From: a virus
IMG/VR virus record: IMGVR_UViG_3300031576_000016
Location: 29,579 to 93,578 of that record
DNA length: 64,000 nt
Strand: one strand, 5' to 3'
The position numbers were made by a program, and so were the translations under genes. This document shows, one piece after another, positions 7,861-19,300 of this stretch; position 1 is the stretch's first letter; each line of letters starts with the position of its first letter. The notes under the pieces were generated by a model. It worked only from the letters and a program-made list of their open reading frames with translations, ran no database searches and was not told the origin of the DNA.

Positions 7861-8943
7861 GTGCAGCCTCACGAACGCGAACTTATCGTTGCCCGCATCT
7901 GCTCGGGCACCGTTCGTTGCCCGGTCCATTTCGACGGCCGCAACACCACCATCATCATGCGTCAGCCGACGCGCGAGCAACTCTACATCGCCGCCGAACT
8001 GTTCACTGATGTGTTTCGGGAGTCCGAGCTTGAGGGCCTCTTCAGCGAAGATGAGCTTTATGCGTTCTTGATGGACAACGACCTCTGGACTCTGGAAAAA
8101 GATAAGCAATACGTCGGGCTCCCCAAGGACATTGAGGAGTTCAAGCTGAAGCTGTTCAAGCTCACGTTCAAGTCGAATGAGCGGCAAGTCGCACGCAAGG
8201 CCCTGGCCCTGGCCAAGAGCGTCTATGCCGGGCTCGCCGCCGAGCGAGCGATGTATGCACACCTTTCCTGCCAAGGCGCAGCCAATCTTGCACGGAACAG
8301 GTATTTGTTGGGCTGCTCGATGTATTATCCAAACGGAAGCCCCGTCTTCGTTGGCGAGACCTTCTGGGAGGAGCCAAGTGACCTCCTGGACCTGGTCATG
8401 CAGTCTCAGAGCCATCTGCGTCTTGGCGAGGAAGCCATTCGCGAGATAGCCCGGACCGACCCCTGGCGAAGTATTTGGATATGCAGGAAGGGAGAGGGGC
8501 ACGTCTTTGGCGTGTCGCCCGTCGATTACACGGAGGAACAACGGTCGCTTGTGGGTTGGTCGAATCTCTACGACAACATCTACGAGCATCCGGACTGCCC
8601 ATCTGATGACATCATCGAAGACGACGACATGCTGGATGGCTGGCTCATCGACCAGCGGAGACAGCGTGAAGCGCGCCAACTCAAGAAGTCCGCCGAAGAC
8701 ATCGTGTCCAACGAAAAGATTCGTGGCAGCAGCGAAATCTTCGTCCCGGCCGGCACAAGCAAGGATGCCGCGAAAATCAATGAGCTAAACGACGAGATGA
8801 CTCGGGGCTTGTTGAAGCAGCGGTTCGACTACCTCAAGAAACACGGCAAGGTTGCTGAACAGGATATGCCGGACACGAAACGTAGGCTGCAAATGGCGGC
8901 GGCTGACTTGGGCGCGAAAGCCATAACAGGAAAGACACAGTAA
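7861..8943 (+). CDS. Tail assembly chaperone-like protein
   Basis: A 360-residue soluble protein with a GTG start directly after the coiled-coil gene. The N-terminal third has IIMRQPTREQLYIAAELF, a small alpha/beta region seen in phage proteins that act before tape-measure genes. A central helical region and an acidic DDIIEDDDMLD stretch follow, and the C-terminus is charged and helical. It overlaps the next gene by TAATG. The order tail tube, this gene, two more genes, tape measure matches the usual place of tail chaperones; the name is an inference from order. Confidence 0.5.
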   Translation: MQPHERELIVARICSGTVRCPVHFDGRNTTIIMRQPTREQLYIAAELFTDVFRESELEGLFSEDELYAFLMDNDLWTLEKDKQYVGLPKDIEEFKLKLFKLTFKSNERQVARKALALAKSVYAGLAAERAMYAHLSCQGAANLARNRYLLGCSMYYPNGSPVFVGETFWEEPSDLLDLVMQSQSHLRLGEEAIREIARTDPWRSIWICRKGEGHVFGVSPVDYTEEQRSLVGWSNLYDNIYEHPDCPSDDIIEDDDMLDGWLIDQRRQREARQLKKSAEDIVSNEKIRGSSEIFVPAGTSKDAAKINELNDEMTRGLLKQRFDYLKKHGKVAEQDMPDTKRRLQMAAADLGAKAITGKTQ

Positions 8944-9323
8944 TGGACCAAATGGACCGGCTACGCAACGTGGCCAACACTCGTAAGGAAGTTGAAGAGC
9001 ACGCGACCCAGCGAAGCTTCCAGGAAGCCTCCAGGCGGCGTCTGCTCAAGATACTCGAAAAGAAGCTCCACACGGCGTTCATCGGAGCCCTGTCGCACGT
9101 TGAGACCCACTTCGGTAGGCTCTGGGGGCATGGCAAGGACGAGATGGATTGCACTGAACAAGAACTGGCCTGGCGTGAGATTTGGAATCTGTGTCGCACG
9201 GATATTCTCACCAACGGCAACAATCAGCTTCGCGCGGTGCAGGCTGAGATGCAGTTGTACAAGATTGAGTGGAATCGGTATTCCACTCAGCTAGTAGTGA
9301 AACGGAATGGCCAGGACGTGTAG
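8943..9323 (+). CDS. Tail-region helical protein, unknown
   Basis: A 126-residue protein that is almost entirely helical, with a basic N-terminal half (QEASRRRLLKILEKKLHTAF) and a segment MDCTEQELAWREIWNLCRTDI. Its ATG overlaps the preceding TAA by one base, indicating coupled expression. No frameshift-type slippery sequence linking the two frames was noticed. It may partner with the larger chaperone-like protein upstream; no family was recognised. Confidence 0.5.
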   Translation: MDQMDRLRNVANTRKEVEEHATQRSFQEASRRRLLKILEKKLHTAFIGALSHVETHFGRLWGHGKDEMDCTEQELAWREIWNLCRTDILTNGNNQLRAVQAEMQLYKIEWNRYSTQLVVKRNGQDV

Positions 9324-9347
9324 TATCTGGCACAAAGGAGGAGGCAC

Positions 9348-10238
9348 ATGGCCGACCAAAAGAAAATCGAGAACAAGAAAAACTTCAAGGTCACCGTCGA
9401 TGACAAGGAACTCAACCTTGCCGTGCGCCGGCCGGACAACAAAGCCCGCCAAGGCGGACAACAGGTCTACAATCGAGCGTTCCGCCAGGCAATCGAGTCC
9501 GGCGCAATCGTTCGAGCCCGCATCGAAGCGGTGATGCGCGACCAGAACCTATGGGACGACGCCCGCCAGAAGCGGTTCGAGGAACTCAACAAGCGATTGC
9601 TCGATTACGAACTGTCGCTGAAAAAGGGTGGTCGCAAGCTCAAGGACGCCCGCGAGATGGCCATCCAGATGCGCCGGGACCGCTGGGAACTCCGTAATCT
9701 GAACTACGACCGCAACCAACTCGACCTTCACACGGCCGAGGCTCAGGCCGAGAACGAGCGCTTCAACTACCTCGTCGCGACCTGCACGGTGTATGGTGAT
9801 ACGGGGAAGCCATACTTCAAGGACGTGGAAGATTATCTCACGAGGGATAACGACCCCGTCGCTCCTCAAGCGGCCACAACGCTTGGGAAGATGATTTATG
9901 GCCTGGACGACGACTTCGAGCACCAGTTGCCCGAAAACAAGTTTCTCAGGAAGTACAAGTTCGTCAACGACACACTGCATCTCGTTGACACGACCGGCCG
10001 TCTCATCGACGTGAATGGTCGCCTGGTGGACTCCGAAGGACGCCTCATCAACGAGAAGGGCGAACTGGTGGACACCGATGGCAACCTCCTCACCGAGGAT
10101 GGCGAGTACAAAGTCGATTTCGCGCCGTTCTTGGACGACGACGACGAACCGATTTCTGAGGACACCGACAAGAGCACCCAGGACAACGCTGCTCCTGTCG
10201 AAGACGAAGAACCCGAACCGCAAGAAGTCTCGGTCTAA
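9348..10238 (+). CDS. Tail-region protein with six 7-residue G-R-L repeats
   Basis: A 296-residue protein with a very strong SD (AAAGGAGGAGG). Residues about 45-140 are charged helices. Nt 9987-10112 (residues about 214-255) contain six consecutive 7-residue units of the form D-x-x-G-R-L-I/V (DTTGRLI, DVNGRLV, DSEGRLI, NEKGELV, DTDGNLL, TEDGEYK), drifting towards the end, followed by a strongly acidic tail. The last gene before the tape measure, it may contact or solubilise the huge product, as an acidic tail-assembly factor. It is followed by a terminator. Confidence 0.55.
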   Translation: MADQKKIENKKNFKVTVDDKELNLAVRRPDNKARQGGQQVYNRAFRQAIESGAIVRARIEAVMRDQNLWDDARQKRFEELNKRLLDYELSLKKGGRKLKDAREMAIQMRRDRWELRNLNYDRNQLDLHTAEAQAENERFNYLVATCTVYGDTGKPYFKDVEDYLTRDNDPVAPQAATTLGKMIYGLDDDFEHQLPENKFLRKYKFVNDTLHLVDTTGRLIDVNGRLVDSEGRLINEKGELVDTDGNLLTEDGEYKVDFAPFLDDDDEPISEDTDKSTQDNAAPVEDEEPEPQEVSV

Positions 10239-10273
10239 TCTCCCCGCCGGATAGTCACGCTCACAAGCAATGG

Positions 10274-10320
10274 AAAGGGCAGCTTCGCCTCAGACAAGGT
10301 GCGCAGCTGCCCTTTTTTTT
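10274..10320 (+). terminator. Terminator immediately before the tape-measure gene
   Basis: GGGCAGCT (from 10277) pairs with AGCTGCCC (10305-10312), with further inner pairing, and an unbroken run of eight T follows (10313-10320). The tape-measure ATG is only 12 bases past the T run. Confidence 0.9.
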
Positions 10321-10332
10321 ATTGGGTAACCA

Positions 10333-13300
10333 ATGGCTGATTTCAACATTGTTGCGAGACTTCAGATTCAGCTTCAAGCTGGGTCTGCGGCGGCTGCGGT
10401 GCAGCAGCTTCAACAGCAGCTGCGCAACGCGAACCTGTCGCTCGCCTTCGGCCTCCAGCCGCAAGCTCTTGGTGGTCTCAACAACCTCAACCAGGGGCTT
10501 CGCGCGACTCAGGCTGCGGCCTCAGCAACCTCCTCCTCTCTGCGCAGTACCACCCAGGTCATCAATGATGGCTCCACGGCCATCGAACGCTTTGGGGCTC
10601 AAGCCGGGCTCGCCGCTCGCCGCTTCATTGCCTTCACCGTAGGCGCGTCTACCATTGTGAAAGTCGCGCAAGCCTTTCGAGAAGGTATTGCGGCCGGTAT
10701 TGATTTCAACCGCACGATGGTGAAGATTGCCCAGGTTGGCGGCGACACCAAGGGGCAGTTGGCTGAGCTTGCGTCAGAAGTGACCAGGCTCTCGACTACC
10801 TGGGGCATCTCGTCCAAAGAGCTTGCTAACGCGGCACTCGTTTTCAAGCAGGCCGGCTTGTCGGCTCAAGAAGTCAAGGGCCATCTTGAGACCCTTGCCC
10901 TCACGGACCTCGCGCCAAACTTCGAGTCGATGGCTCAGACGGCCGAAGGTCAAATCGCCATCTGGCGTCAATTCGGCACCAACGTAGACCAAACGCGCGA
11001 AGCCCTTGGTGCAGCCAACGCGGTTGCCGGCGGCTTTGCCGTTGAGTCGCGCGACCTTATCGAAGCCGTCCGCAAATCCGGCGGTGCGTTCAAGGCAGCT
11101 GGCGGCAGCTTCAACGAGTTCATTTCTCTGTTCACAGCCGTGCGTAGCACGACACGAGAATCGGCCGCTGAAATCGCGACCGGTATGCGGACAATCTTCA
11201 CCCGCATTCAGCGTCCTCAGACTGTTGAGTCGCTCCGCGAACTCGGCGTGAATTTGCGGTACACAGCGGATGAAGCCAAGAATCTTGGTCGTGCCGACCT
11301 CGAAAATCAGTTCGTTGGTCCATATGAAGCCGTGAGCCGCTTGAACGAGGCACTGCGGGACATTCCGACCACGGACCCGCGCTTCTTGCAGGTCATCGAG
11401 CAGCTTGGCGGCTATCGTCAGGTCAGCCGTGTTCTGCCGATGATTCTCCAGTTCAGTGAGGCTCAGAAGGCCCTGAACGTCGCTCAAACCGGCAGCCTGT
11501 CCCTGACAGCGGCAGCCGAGAAGTCTCAGGAATCGCTTGGCCGTCGCTTGAGCCAGGTCAACGAAGAGTTCCTTGGCTTCATGCGAAGCATCGTGGAGAG
11601 CAAGGGTTTCCAGAGCTTTGTGCGGTTCTCCCTGGACCTTGCCAGCGCACTCATCAAGGTCCTGGATGTGGCTCGGCCACTTATCCCGGTCATCACCACG
11701 CTCGCCGCAGTCCGTATCGCACAGAATTTCGGCCAGACGGCCGGCGGCTTCCTCTCGCACTTCATCGGCACGGCCCCGGGCAGCTTCACTCCGAAAAAGG
11801 TTGAACCTGGCGTTCGCTTCGCCAAGGGCGGTTATGTTCCCGGCTCGGGAGCTACCGACTCGGTCGCGGCTCACGTCATGCCGGGCGAACACGTCACCAA
11901 GAAAGATTCGACGCAGTCGGTTGACCGCCGGTATCCTGGCTTCTTGACAGCCATGAACCAGGGGGGCGACATTGGCGTCGAGAACTATTTCCGACATCGT
12001 TTTGCCGATGGCGGCGAAGCCCGCCAAGGGTTCGGCTTTGGTGACACGGTCAAGTCACTTCTCGCGAATAGCGTTCTCGGCCTTGGACTGCTAACAGGCG
12101 TTGATTCCGGTGACGCCTACGAAGTCGCAAAACAGCGAAGTGGCGAACAAGTCGAGCACGTCCAGAAAAGCCTTCAGGAAGACGAGAAGAAGAAGCGCCA
12201 AATCAAGCAAGCTTTCGGCGGCGAGACGCCGCGTCAGCGCTTCGGCTTTGGTGACAGCGTCAAGAAGTGGCTCTCGACCGGAATCTTGGCAGCCGGCTCG
12301 CTCGTTGGTGGTCACGGCCTGGACGACCAGGTTTCTGTTGGCCAACAGGAAAAGCGCGACCGCATCGAGAATGTGAAGGAGTCGCTTGAAGAAGAGCTTC
12401 GTCGCAAGAACAAGAAGAAGCCTCAGAAGCTCGGCAAGGGCGGTACGCCCGACCTGGTTGCCGCCGATGGCTCGATGGTTCTGCCTCTCATCGAGAAGCA
12501 CTTCGACGATGTCAAGCAAGACGACCGTGGTCGCTATGTTACAAAACAAAACAATCGCGATGTGTTCTTCGAGTACATGCCAAAAATCAACGCCCTGAAG
12601 ATTGACTTCTTGCAGGACGGCATCGGCGACTTCAAGCACACGAACAAGTCTCTCCAGAAGGGCACACTGTCCTTCCTGCGCAATCTCCAGGGCGTTGCCA
12701 AATCTGCTGGCCAAAAGGTATTCGGCATTGTTGCGGCGGGCTCGGAACAAAAGCGCTCGAAGATTTACAAAGAGGGTCTTGAAAAGCTCGGCTTTGTCGC
12801 AGACGACACGTGGTCGGAATACTACAAGAAAGCCGCCTTCGGCGGCGAGATGCGGCTGGCCAAGGGCGGCGATGACATCTTCAGCAAGTTGCCGAAGTAT
12901 CCAAAAGAGGATGAGTCTGAGCTTCCGCCACAATACGGCAACCCAATCAATGAGTTCATACAGAAGAAAACTGGCCTAAGTAAGAAAGAGATAACTGCCG
13001 CTGCTCTTGCCGGGAGCGTTGCCGCTAATGGACTCCTAGCTGCCACTAGCATGTGGATTCCAGGTTCGCAGCCGGTTGCTACCGGCATTACTGCTCTTGG
13101 AATCGCTGGTGTCAAGAAGTTACTGAAAAAGCGCCGTGGCTTTGCTGGCGGTCTGGATGTCATGCCAGATGGTCAGCATGAGTCGCTTCGTAATCTGTAC
13201 GACCAGGTCAAGGAATACGCAGAGACGCGATTCAGTGCTCACGCTGGCAGCCCGGAAAGCGACCAGAAGAAGAGCAAGGCAACCATCGCTCACATTCGCC

Positions 13301-16300
13301 GCCTGGCGGCTGCTACACTCAGCAGGAAGGAAGTGTTGCAGCGTATCCCGGCCGGCTCCTCGATTGCTGGCATCGGTGCCTTCGGTGTGGCTATCAAGAC
13401 GCCCGATGGCGACGTGATTCGCGCTCAGGCCGACAAAGCACCGGACCTCGCAAACAAATACGCCGCTGAGATTGGACGCAAGCCGTTCAAGCCTTGGCAG
13501 TACGCAACCGCTCGCCCGCCTATTGATGAAGTGTTGCAGCCGACAGCCACGATGACTGTCAAGAAGGGTGAACGCTCAACGTTCATGGAGCGTCTGCCTT
13601 ATGTGACGCCGCTCACCGAGCTTCCTCACCATCAGCAGGAAGAAGCTCATGAGAAGGCCCAGGCAGAACTGTTGCCGTCGATGGCCAAAAAGGGCTGGAT
13701 GCTTACTGACAAGCACAAGGGCAACCTAGCGGTTGACAAGGCCGGCCGGTTCATCGCGCTTGACCCGGCGACTGCCAAAAAGATGAATGAGGACCAGCAG
13801 TCGCGGCTTCTCAGGATTCTCGCTTCAGACAAAGCGGTTGCTACTGGCCTGCCAGGGGCTCAGGTCGATGAGTCTACGATTCACGACCCGCGTCTGAGTG
13901 TTAGCCCGCCAAGTCCAACAGTGCAGACGCGCGGTCGTAAAAAGTTCGACATCGGCGGCGAAGCCGCTTTGCCGGAAGCAATGAAGTTGTTGCAACAACG
14001 CTTCCAGACTTTCGACGTGTCGCGTATTGCTGAGAACGTGACGTTTCACGACAAGATTCCATCGAAGACTTTCCCAGAGCGTGGCGCGATTGGTAAGTTT
14101 TATCCGGAGACGGATGAAATTGCCCTTTCTCGCCAGTTGAAGTCTCCGCGCCTTCTTGCAAAGACGCTGCTTCATGAATTCGTTCATAGGATTGATTACG
14201 ACGAGGGCACGCAAAAGCGGCATGGCTCTCGCGACAAAAAGTCTGTTCCCGGCAAGTTGGCTGCGCAGCTTCAGCCTGCATGGTCTGAAATGGCGATGCA
14301 GAGATATTTCAAGGGTAAGACCAAGGAACAGTTGACTCCGAAGGAACAAGAGTCGCTGGCATATCTGACGGCTCCACATGAAGTTCTTGCCTACATGGTC
14401 TCGGACGTGGCCACTCGGGACAAGGACCAGGTTCCTGAAGAACATGAAAAGGCTGTGCAGACACTGCTCAGGCGTCACCTACCGGCTCGGCAACCGCAGA
14501 AGTACGAACGTGGCGGATGGGTTGTCCCTGGCGAAGGCAACACTGACTCCTTTCCTGCTGACCTTGCTCAGGGTTCGTATGTCATCCGGAAGTCCTCGGT
14601 TCAAAAGCTCGGCGCGTCCAACATCCTGAAGATGGCAACCGGCGGCACTGTCCCGGCATTGCTCATGCCTGGCGAGGTTGTTATTCCGCCAGGTAAGGCT
14701 CGTCAAATCGGTCGTCACGCTCTGACCGAGATGAACCTTCACGGCCGTATGCCGTTCGCTCAGGGCGGCTTTGTGCGGATGGCAACTGGCGACCAGGTGC
14801 CGAAACAGGAGACTGTCAAGGTCGGCGCGCTACCTGAACGTTTTCAGGATGACGTTGAAAGGATGTTTCGTGGACTTGGTGCCAAGGTTCAGAAGCCACT
14901 GCATGAACTTGAAGTGGTCATTGAGCGGTTCGGCAAGAACATTGTCCGCGTTGTGAAGATTGTCGATGTGGCTGTCACTTCTACCGCGTTGCCAAAATCG
15001 GCAGCTTCTGCTGCTACGACTCCAGCAACCAAGCCACAAACAGTGCCTGCGCTGCAAATAGTCCGGGACCTGAAAGCTCACTTGATTGCTCAGGCTGAGG
15101 CGGGTGGTAAGTCTGGCAAGCTTTCTTCCGAGCAGGTTGAGAAGCGCAAGGCTCGCTATGACAAAATGCTCAGTGAGGAAAATCCAGAACGGTCGCTAGA
15201 AAAGTATGCCAAGTTTCAAACGAAGGCCCCGTCCTTCAGTGGTTACTTGGACAAGCGAGACCGCAAGCAAGCTGCCGAGGACCTGAAGAGCACCATCTAT
15301 ACGTCGTACCTGGAGACTGGCACGACTAGCAAATACAAGAGCGCCAAAACTCCCGAAGAACGTGGTCGCGTGTTAGCTACGGCTGTGCCAAAGTACATTC
15401 GTCAAAATCTTGCCGATTTTGAGGGTGGTACTGAGACTGGTCGCAGCTATGAGACTGCGAAGAAGACTCGTGGCCTAGAGAGTCAATATCAAAAGGCGCT
15501 GAGGACACAGTCGCCAGAAGAAGCTTTGAAGTCGGTTGTTTATCAGGCAACAGCAAAGCGCATCCAGTATGAAGAAAGCTCTCGTCAAAATAAGGGTAAA
15601 GCGCCACGAACCCAAAAAGAGCTTCAAGCTGCAATTGAGGAACGATACCAGACGCGCATGGGCAAGTATGATGCCCACGACTTTGAGGGGCCGGCTGCGG
15701 ATGTGGCTCGCGCAAAACTGTTCGGGCACAAAGACCATATCAAACGCGGTGCCGAGGAAGCTTCTGCACGTACCGGCAAAAGCGTTGACGAAACCAGGGT
15801 CGATAGTCTTGAAGCACTCCATAGTAGCCTTGGCGATAGTTCTCAGGCTGCGGCCATTTATCGTCAGCAACAAACCACCGGTCTCCAAAGCCAACTAAAG
15901 CGCGGTAAAATCAGCCAGGCTACTTTTGAAAAGCGAGTGGCCAAGCTCGATTCTCTAAGCGACGATAAGGCATCGAAACTATTACTGTATACCAGGGATG
16001 GTACGCTGCGCGAGAAGGTTGGCAAGCAGCTTGCTGCCGCCGGCATTACCGCCGGTAAGACTCCTCAAGAGACTCGGGAGAACATTGGTAAACGCCTCCA
16101 GGAAATGAAGGGAGAGTTGGAGGCTGCTAAGCCGACAACGGTTCCCGAAGTTGCCGGTCGCGGCCTCACGCCGGAAGAGAAGCGTAAGCGACTCGTTGAC
16201 CAAGAAGTTCGCGGTGCGACCCTAGAGTCCGACTTGACTCCAAGCAAAGCCGACTTGAAGGAGTTGCGCAAGGACCCGGCCTTTGTAAAACAAGAGAAGC

Positions 16301-19300
16301 AAGACGCTGCACCATCAGCCCCGGAGAAAGCCTGGACTCAGCCAGCAGCCGCCGCCCAGACTGTTGCCCTTCCTACTAAGGTGGACGCGGTCAAAAAGTC
16401 TGTGCCTCGACCGACCGATAGGCAGCAACTTGAACGTCGCCTGAACGAACTCGAAGGCGTGGATGTTCCTTCTGCGCACGAGATGAAGGAAATTGCCGAC
16501 ATCCATCGGCAGTTGAAGAATCAGAAGACACCGGTTCCGCCACAACAACAGACCGGACGTGGCCGCGTTCGCGATACGCTTGCTCCGAGTGACCTACGTG
16601 ACATCCAGGAACAGACAAAGGACCTGGTTGTGCCCGAGGCCGCGATTTCGTCTGCCTCCGATAAGCTCAAGGCAGGGCCTACCGCTCAGGTCGCACGACA
16701 AGAACGCGAAGCTCGCGATAAGAAGCCGTCGCCAATCATTTTGCCTGGTGACCAACCGGCTGGTCCGCCGCGTCCGCTCTTCATTCCTGGTCAGACACAG
16801 GCGCAGCCTGATGCAAAGGTTTTCACAAGCGAAGCTGACTTCCGCCGCAGTCAGCAACCTTCTGCCAAAATTGTTACTGGCGATGAGACTCCGGTTCCAT
16901 CGCTGGTTCAACCGACTCGGGAAGAAGTCAAAAAGTATGGTCGTTCTGCTGCTGGCCCGACTGCGGTTGCAGCAGCAGCTAAACAGCCTCGTGACATTCG
17001 TCGCATTATGGACAAGTTGGCCACTTCCGGTTTGGTTGAAGACTTGGAAGTGCCTGGTAAGGGTGCTGACCCACGAGCCAAGAAGGGGCTTCTTCGTTAT
17101 CTGAAGCAGTATGGCGAAGAGATTGAGAAGGCTGGCAAAGGCACTTTGTCGCGTCGTCTTCAGAAGCTTGCTCGCAAGGCACCAGATTGGCAACCAAGCT
17201 TGCGTGGTATTCTGCCAGCCCCAGAAGAGGACACTACCACGTTTTCGTTCGCTGAGGAAGCGGCTGCCGCCACAAAGTCCAAGCCTCGCCCAAGCAAGAA
17301 GACCAAGGAACTGGACTTGGCGGTTGGCTACAAAGAGCCAAAGGTTGAATTTACGTTCCCTGAAGAAAAAGCGCCGCTGCCGCTTGAAAGCGACGTGAAC
17401 CAAAAGTCGCGGCTGCGCCGTGAGCAGGAAGAGGAAGCCAAGAAGCGGCACAAGAACGCCGTGGATTTGGCATCGCAGCCAAGTCACAAATTGCAGGGGG
17501 ACGCGGCAACTGTCCCGGTCAGTCTGACAAAAGAAGAAATCATCAGTAAGACCGTTAGCGATTTTGCTCCTACGGGCGAACCGAAGGAGCCGGATGTGCC
17601 GGCAAGTCTATTTGATAAGGACAAGAAAAAGAAACAGACTTCTCGCCAAGAACATCTCAAAAAAGAGCGCCAGAGGTTCATCAAAGAAGAGGGCGTAACT
17701 GAAGAAGCGATTGCGTTTCGTGAGCGGATGCTTGACAGCACGAAGTCGCTGGATGAAGCTCGCAAGCTCATAGCCAGTCCCGAGTTTGATGGCCACGAGA
17801 AAATCAATCCTTATTTCGATGTCTACGCTCAAGAGCGTCATGGACAGAAGAAGAAAAGGAAGCCAAAGACTTGCGGCCTTGCTCCGGAACAAAGCTTCTT
17901 TGATAAGCCGACGCCGCAGCCGCGTCCGACCAGTTCGTTGCCGCCTCCTCCTTCGGGCAAGGTGCCTGAGACCTATAGTTTCGCTGGGGACCCGCCGGAG
18001 TCGAAACGGTATCACGTCGAAGGTGACCCTCTGCATCCAGCCCAACAACAGGGCGGTGAGCACCGCTCGCGCGACTTCTACCGCACGTTGTACAACAGCA
18101 CAACGGCTGGCGATACGCTTGGCTATACCAAGAAGACGCGCCGCGAACTCGCAAAAGCCAAGGATGCTCTTGACCAGGCTCGTCTCGATGCTGCCGCTGA
18201 CCCTACCGACGACAATCGGTTGCGTTTCAAAGAAGCTGGGCGGGCTTATGACAAGCTTGAGAAACAAAAGGTAGTCGTCGGCCGACGCGAAGCCGACCCG
18301 TACTACGCTCGTCGATTGCTCGACCAGGCGAAGTCGGAATTGTTGCCGCACGAATACAAGGCGTTCGAGGCAGAGACACGTCGCGTTCACCCGAACCTTG
18401 CTTCGCAGGGCGGCGACCCAACCATCTTGCGTCAGTACAAGGAAGGCAAGAGCGACGACGAAATTCGCGATAACCATTATGGACAAACTGGCAGACGAGT
18501 TGGTCTATTTGGTGGAGCCGCTATCGGTGGGGCTGTTGGCTCATTGTTTGGTCCACTCGGCACCGTTCTTGGCGGCACCATTGGCGCTGCTGTTGGTCAA
18601 AAAATCGCAAAAGCCCTGCCTGGGTCTGCGGCGTTTGAGGAATCATTAGCAGAGAAGGGGACGGGCAACGTCAGTGTCGGTCATATTGCTGAGTACAAAA
18701 CCGACAAGGAGACTGGCCAAAAGCGGCTTATTGGCGGTGACCTTCGCGAAAAAGGCCAAGCTGAACTAACCAAGTATCTGGCTGGTCGCGGTCCTGTCAG
18801 CGATGCAACAAAGCACGCCTTTGAAACTGAGGCCATCGGGCGGGCGGAAGCCCGCGTCAAACGCGAACTGATTTCCGCGCAGGAACGTTGGCTGAAAGCT
18901 GTTCATCCAAATATCTCTGCGACCGAAAAACACAAGTTGGCTCTTGAGCAAGTTGATGCTGCTCTTGCTGGGCAGGCAAAGGTTGTCAAGAGTTCAACAG
19001 GTCGCTATTTGGGCGTTGAAACAGAGCACACGAAGGCGAGCGACCTGGATAAGGCCACAGGCGCTGGTGGTGTTGGTTTCCAATTTCGCTCAGCTAAAGG
19101 TGCTATTGGCGACTGGATGGCCGATAAGTATCGTAGCTTGAAGGCTGGCTACGAAAAGTTCGAGTCGTCTAAAGCTGGTCAAGTGCTGAGTGGCGCGGGC
19201 AGCTTTTTGTCCAGTCAACCGGTTACGTTCTTGGCTCCGCTACTTGGAGGACAAATTGAACAATCGGCCGGCACCGCTGAAAATGCAGTCAAGGCTGGTG

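Noticed and set aside
7861-10238. Programmed -1 frameshift in the chaperone genes, as in lambda G/GT
   Set aside because: The genes are joined by an ordinary TAATG overlap and separate SDs; no slippery heptamer with structure was noticed.
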